From: Costus lasius
Taxonomy: Eukaryota; Streptophyta; Magnoliopsida; Zingiberales; Costaceae
Direction: 5' to 3'
Assembly (NCBI GenBank): GCA_027563935.2
Contig: CM050454.1
Coordinates: forward strand, 5,174,001-5,238,000
DNA length: 64,000 nt
Below, piece by piece: positions 58,853 through 64,000 of the stretch. Made by a program: the position numbers and the translations under genes. Every line of letters starts with the position of its first letter. Position 1 is the stretch's first letter. The notes beneath the pieces are model-generated. The model searched no databases and was not told the origin of the DNA. It worked only from the letters and a program-made list of their open reading frames with translations.

Positions 58853-61800
58853 TTAGAAATAGTTTGCTCTCCCTCGGCCACCAAGCCTTCCTCGTGCGCG
58901 GCCATAACCCCTGCCACCACTCCGTCCGCTTCCATCTCCTCTTCCCCCATAATCTCCGCTTCTTCCCCATCCATATTCTCCACCTCTTCCTCCATAATCT
59001 CCACTTCTTCCCCATCCATATTCTCCACCTCTTCCTCCATAATCTCCACTTCTTCCCCATCCATATTCTCCACCACCTCGTCCTCCATATCCTGCGCCTG
59101 CACCTATTACATTAAGGAATTCGGTCAAAACACAGATTTTCACTGAATTCCAGCAAGTAGGGTAAGAAAAATATACGACTTAGCTTTACTTTTGCATATT
59201 CCAAGAAAATGGTCTTAGAATGTTCAAATCATTGCTAATCTTGTAACAGAAACCGATTGTACTAGTATGTAAATCATTGTTGAACAAGCACCTTTGTTTA
59301 AGTCGAACAGAGTACATTCAAATTTTAACGTAAACAACAGATGTCCTATGACTGAGTTAACTGATGCCACCTCAGGGGACCTATAGATGATCATATCACC
59401 TCTTTGTTTTTGTAGAAAATTTTTCACTATTGTTTCCACCTAATTCTTTGAAGATCGGTCCCTTGGTCCTTACTAGTAAAAAGATCGTTTAAATATTAGT
59501 CACTTGATACGGGGCAGTATTGACAAATCTCTGAGGCTGCCTAATGATTAGCTAGACACGTCCATTTCAAATCCTTTCAGCTTATGATGACAGTTCTGAG
59601 AACAATGCCGAAGTCCAATATACTGAACAGAAAATTTCGATCACAATGACAGAGTTGGCAAAACAGACAAATAGCTCTAAATCCATAGAGTAATCAAGCA
59701 TCTAAGTAAGGATAGCACTGTTTCTAGAAGGCAAGTAAAACCTTTCAGATAAATGCTTTCCTAAGAAGAAACGAGTGCAGGATAAAAACAAAATCAACAT
59801 TAGCTTACCACCACGAGAATTCCAACTTCCTCTGCCACGTCCCCCACCCCGACTCCAATTTGGATTCCATCCCCCATTTTCTTTCATGAAAAAGAGTGAA
59901 ACAGCATTAAGGAAGATCAAATAAATCAAAAGAGAATGGAAACAAAGACCAGTATGTGCAACCACCACATAGTTATGCTCCTTGGGTTATGACTATAATG
60001 TTTTGTACAATAATCCAGCAGAACAAAACATCTGAAAAAGAACATAAATTAAAAAAAAATACCTTGATTACTTCCATATCCGCCATATCCACCTTGATTA
60101 TAGCTATAGCCACCGTATCCTCCTTGATTGTTGCCATATCCAGCATATCCAATTTGATTATTGTTGTTATATCCACCATAACCTCCTCTAGCCCAGCCCC
60201 TTCCTCTTCCTCCACCTCTGCCGCGCCCTCGTCCATATGAATCTTTAAACAAAGGATGAAACCATTAATAACATTATCAATAATAACCAAACCTTATGCA
60301 ATTCGAAATTTAGAAGACAAACAAACTCAGCACCATCATTAAGCTGTCCTAGTGCTTGTCTATACTGAGGTGGTTGTTGTTGAGGGTGCTGTACTTGTTG
60401 AAACTTCTGTTGACGCTTTGGCTGCTCTACAGTTGTTGGTGCCTGATACCTAACAATAAAACAGTTTTAACAATACATATGTGATTCTTTTGTGCTTCTA
60501 ATGCAATAGTTATGTTAAATGGTGATAGAAAACATTTACCCAGTGGATTTCTTCATGGGCTCTTTGGTTGACAAAGTTATTGAGATCATTGAAACATGGC
60601 GTGTCATCTCCAATCTTCATATGAGGAAAAACTGCATCAGCATATTTAAATAACAAAAGCTTCTACTCTCTATAAAGAGAAAAAGAATTTAAGCACTTAC
60701 GGCACCAAGCCCTCTTCAATAGGCTCCCAAACATCAGTAATACTGATAGAATTGATTGAGGTATCTTGATGTAAATGAGGATTCCTTGTCTGCGCTGAAA
60801 CTATGAGTTACGAGAAGATAAAGATTAACCTCATTGTTCAGAAAAGACTAATAAGATGTCAACCTTGATAAATTCAGCAATAGCTACTGCTTTGCTGATT
60901 GCCTGTCCCATTGCTTTCAAGACAATCTCTCTCATTCGTCTTTCCTACATGGAACATATGCATTCATGATCAAACATGGAAGGTTTGCAGTATCGTAATA
61001 GTAAATTCATTTGGCAAAGTCAGTGTTACATGGATGTAAATATGCAAGCATGTACATTTGTTTAATGTGGTAGTAGATCACATAAAAAGAAGAATGAAAG
61101 AAAAGATTATGCCACTACATTGCATGCCAACAATATAACAGAAAAATTTTAGCACGTTGTAGAATATATAACATCCTTTCTTGTAAAAAAATGGAGTCCG
61201 AGGAGTCACTGTCTTGGAATGCCAATGTTTGTTTAAGAATGTTTTAATATTCAATTTATCATACATAATAGTAGTTCAAAGATATGTTAGGAAGCTAGAA
61301 ATTGACATTACAACAAAACTCGAGATTATGACAAACAAGTTAAGAACAACGAATAGAGTGTCCAAGCTCTGATAGAAGAATAAACACACGGAAAGAAACC
61401 AATAAACACAAGGAAATAAACCCTTGGATGCAGTACGATTAAGTTTTTGGTCATGTTTACCTAAAGAGAAAACATGAGAAAGAAAGAAAGAACAACAATG
61501 GAAAGACAAGGAAATTCATTTTCCATTGTTTTCAATAATTAGGAAGCAAGCCTTCCTCCCATTGAGGATTGAGACCTACTATTCCGCCCATGTTATGGAT
61601 TTCTTATTCTTTTTCTTCACTGTAAACAGAATCTTCATCGTTTATCATAAATGTATATTTGAGAGATCTTAGAAACATAGATAATATCTTTCCACACCGT
61701 TGTCAAACACGGCAAACCTCATTCACGGAATACAATAAGAACTAATTTATTTTGTGCATTTCATTCTGAGTACAAGTATAACAAGTCCAAACTCTGAAAT

Positions 61801-62442
61801 GTAGAAGTACTAGAATTTAGAAAACCAAGCTTATCTTTAACAGGCTCCACATTGCCCACAAATGACGGTCATCATTTATATAAATTATTAACTTCATGGA
61901 ATCATTAAAAATGATATGCTATATATATATAATAGAAACACAAGTACTCAAGTGAAAACACTGCCGAGAATGTGACCCACGAAACCAACTTACCATTGTA
62001 AGCCCTGTGGAATATTGTACATGGAGGATAAATCAAACTTAACAGACAAACTGATTCCCACTTCCACATCGATACATAATCAAACATTAAATCCGTTTAA
62101 AATCAAGCGAGAGAGAACGAATCTAACTACTGCAGCAAAATCTACCTCAAAATAATAAGTCATACTGAAGATAGTGGCTAATCTAACCATTACATCCAAT
62201 ATTCCACCACAAACCAAGCCGCACATACTTCAGTTTCAATTTGATAATCCAAACCATCATCAAAAGTCACCCGACCACGAACCATCACAGCGGGAGATGA
62301 ATGAGAGACGATATACCTCAAAGAGGCTGGCGGCGTAGCTGACATAGCTGCGGATGAGTCCCTGGGAGGTGATGCGGATCTCGTTCTCGTTGATGGCCCC
62401 CGATTCCGGCCGCGGCTTCTCGACTCTCTGGTATCTATCCAT
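58853..62442 (-). CDS. Alba-domain DNA/RNA-binding protein with RGG/GYGG tail
   Basis: Eight exons: 62317-62442, 60864-60944, 60701-60789, 60540-60614, 60334-60449, 60063-60242, 59809-59880 and 58853-59097. They join in phase into 327 residues. Residues 1-110 form the Alba domain (MDRYQRVEKPRPESGAINEN, EIRITSQGLIRSYVSYAASL, VLKAMGQAISKAVAIAEFIK, ISITDVWEPIEEGLVPLEMT, SMISITLS), the long plant class with homology to Rpp25/POP-type RNA-binding subunits. The tail is disordered: Gln-rich (QQKFQQVQHPQQQPPQY), then RGRGRGGGRGRGW, GGYGGYNNNNQIGYAGYG, and three copies of a 15-residue GGEYGWGRSGDYGGR unit. Such tails promote RNA binding and condensate formation. Expected in nucleus and cytoplasm, binding RNA or R-loops. 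Upstream are a TATA box and a telo-box. Confidence 0.93.
58955..59090. repeat. 45-bp tandem repeat in the Alba gene last exon
   Basis: The text TCTTCCCCATCCATATTCTC starts at 58961, 59006 and 59051, three units of 45 bp. Each encodes one 15-residue Gly/Tyr/Arg unit on the minus strand, so copy-number change would keep the frame. Confidence 0.9.
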
Positions 62443-62565
62443 GCCTCAAGCGCCACTCCAACGAACCAAGAGGCCCCCGTTTGGGATCGACGAGGACGAT
62501 TTGGGTTTCAGATGAGATAATCCACAGGGAGGCGGGAATACCGTTAGGGTTCGGTGCGGGAACTT

Positions 62566-62630
62566 AAACCCTAGGAGGGAGGCAATGGGCGGATTGTGGG
62601 GTGAGAGTGCCAGCTCCTATATATATAAGC
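62566..62630 (-). promoter_or_regulatory. Core promoter of the Alba gene (TATA and telo-box)
   Basis: A TATA box GCTTATATATATAGGAG on the minus strand occupies 62614-62630, and a telo-box-like AAACCCTAGG is at 62566-62575, downstream of it. Telo-boxes near transcription starts are typical of plant translation and RNA-binding genes. The distance to the ATG (62442) leaves a leader of roughly 150 bp. Confidence 0.65.
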
Positions 62631-62639
62631 ACACTTTTC

Positions 62640-64000
62640 GTTCTAGTCCATGTTTTATTCTAATTCTCAATTTTTAAGGTTAAAATTTTATAATTGTATA
62701 CAATCAAGGATTTTTGTTGCAATTTGATTGACGTATGGAATCATGGATGTCAACTATTGGTTTATATATATTTTTAATAGAAGAAAATAAAATAAAAAAG
62801 GGAAAACATAAACTTAATCTATTTAAGACATCGTAGAAAATGCTATATAAACTCAAGTAGATTTTATTAAGTATTAAGATGCCAATATTGGTGGAAAAAT
62901 TATATAATTATTAGCAAGTATGTTTGAAAATTATATATATGTGAGGTATTTCACTATAACGGGTATAATTATCATCCCTATTTTCTACTAATTGTCGCTT
63001 ACTGCTAATTACTGCCTGCTACACTGACACGTAAGTTGTAAATCGTAACTTATGAGCTTTTTTTTTTTTGCTTGACGCCAAACTATCAATGATACGTTGA
63101 TTCATTTTTCACTAATAGTAATATACTAGTAATATACTAAGTTCATAAAAAGCCATATTAAAAATCTTAGTTTACCCGTGCTTAGCCGGCAAAAACCAAT
63201 TGACTAGTTAACTAGTAATATCGATTCAAAACTGACATTAAAATTTCCAAAATCCATAGGTATAGTTTGAATCATAAAAGTGCCTCACGTCCAAGTAACC
63301 TAGTTCGCATTAGATTAAGACTTTATGTTTGACTATTAGTCCATAGGTAGACATGATGAAGCCTAAAAACATAATAAGAAGAAGATTCAAGTGAGTCAAA
63401 ACAGACTATATAGACCAAGGAACTGATTGGTTCTAAAAGTAAACAGACCAATAAGTCAACAACCATTTCATCTCCTATCTATTCAGCAGACCTCCAATAT
63501 GAACTTTTCTAAGAACACTTCGATTCACACAGTGCACAAACATCATATTCTATGTCTCCATTGGCTGGCATCACAAGGAATATGAACCAAGAAACATGCC
63601 ATTGGGCTGAAAACCCTAAAATAAACAGATAAACAAATCAAACTCCACTGCCTGAGTGCTGGCTCTTCACTGTTTTCCAGCTCCACAGACACTCACTTTA
63701 CATCTCAAGTCAACAGGCAAATGCAAGCAAACACACCCTTAAAAGCATTTATTTTATCATGCTGCTCTTTTCCCAGAGCCAGACACACTTGCTTTTCTTT
63801 CTCCACTGATGAGTGCAGAGTGCCCCCACCTTGGAAGGGCAAAAGTGCCCCAGAAGCAATTGTGCCAGTGAATGCCCTTGTTGGCTTGCCCTTGGATCCA
63901 TTTCTAGTTTGTTCATTTGCTTTTGGGGTTAAGGGACCTAATAATTTCCCTCTCAAGAACCATGGGGCCCCTTATCCTACCCTTAGCAGAAGCAAGGGAT
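62640..64000. other. Intergenic region at the right edge, no gene recognised
   Basis: 62640-63250 is AT-rich with no feature. 63650-64000 becomes less AT-rich and has an 83-residue minus-strand open frame (63705-63956) with no recognisable family and no flanking splice evidence. It could be promoter or leader of a gene beyond the window. Confidence 0.4.

Noticed and set aside
63705..63956. 83-residue minus-strand open frame near the right edge
   Set aside because: No recognisable motif, and the window ends before any supporting exon.
1..64000. CRISPR arrays, bacterial operons, rRNA genes
   Set aside because: No regularly spaced short repeats with unique spacers, no prokaryotic gene layout and no rRNA-like sequence; the DNA is plant nuclear.

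Overview
The window is nuclear DNA of a flowering plant, most likely a monocot. The genes are split by many GT-AG introns, several small and several huge. The intergenic DNA is AT-rich and full of decayed transposons. The gene starts carry the steep 5'-to-3' GC decline usual in monocots, clearest in the PPR gene at 57052. I could not name the species.

Layout. 1-5400: almost gene-poor, holding a broken two-exon fragment of a mitochondrial ATP synthase beta gene (minus). 5560-11200: repeat cluster made of a truncated hAT-like element fused to a tRNA-Ala copy, further tRNA-Ala relics, and a decayed Ty1/copia retrotransposon with a 426-bp hAT MITE nested in it. 12154-21683 (minus): five-exon CLPP3, a plastid Clp protease subunit, whose 5.8-kb first intron holds a Tourist-like element full of GC-rich minisatellite and a Gypsy-type relic. 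21684-22040: a compact divergent promoter shared by CLPP3 and the plus-strand PQBP1 gene. 23459-42673 (plus): PQBP1-like splicing factor with 13 coding exons; two giant introns hold copia relics, Harbinger-type MITEs, a 3.6-kb hAT element and scattered GGTACC-rich repeats. 44473-48682 (minus): tandem F-box/LRR pair, one copy damaged by a frameshift and an F-box deletion. 52384-54859 (plus): an IQM (IQ-motif) gene whose last codons are interrupted by a 1.77-kb transposon (54815-56580). 57052-58386 (plus): intronless PPR gene. 58853-62442 (minus): eight-exon Alba-domain RNA/DNA-binding protein with an RGG/GYGG tail. 62640-64000: no convincing gene.

The genes are ordinary unlinked housekeeping or regulatory loci: plastid proteolysis, pre-mRNA splicing, ubiquitin ligase adaptors, calmodulin binding, organelle RNA processing, and RNA or chromatin binding. 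There is no operon-like system. The most interesting signals are transposon-gene interactions: a new protein tail in the IQM gene supplied by a transposon with a precise target duplication, a single-base frameshift in one of two tandem F-box genes with the old C-terminus still readable in the next frame, and a family of TTA/TAA-flanked elements sharing one terminal inverted repeat. Exon coordinates were set by hand from splice consensus and reading phase; no database search was possible.
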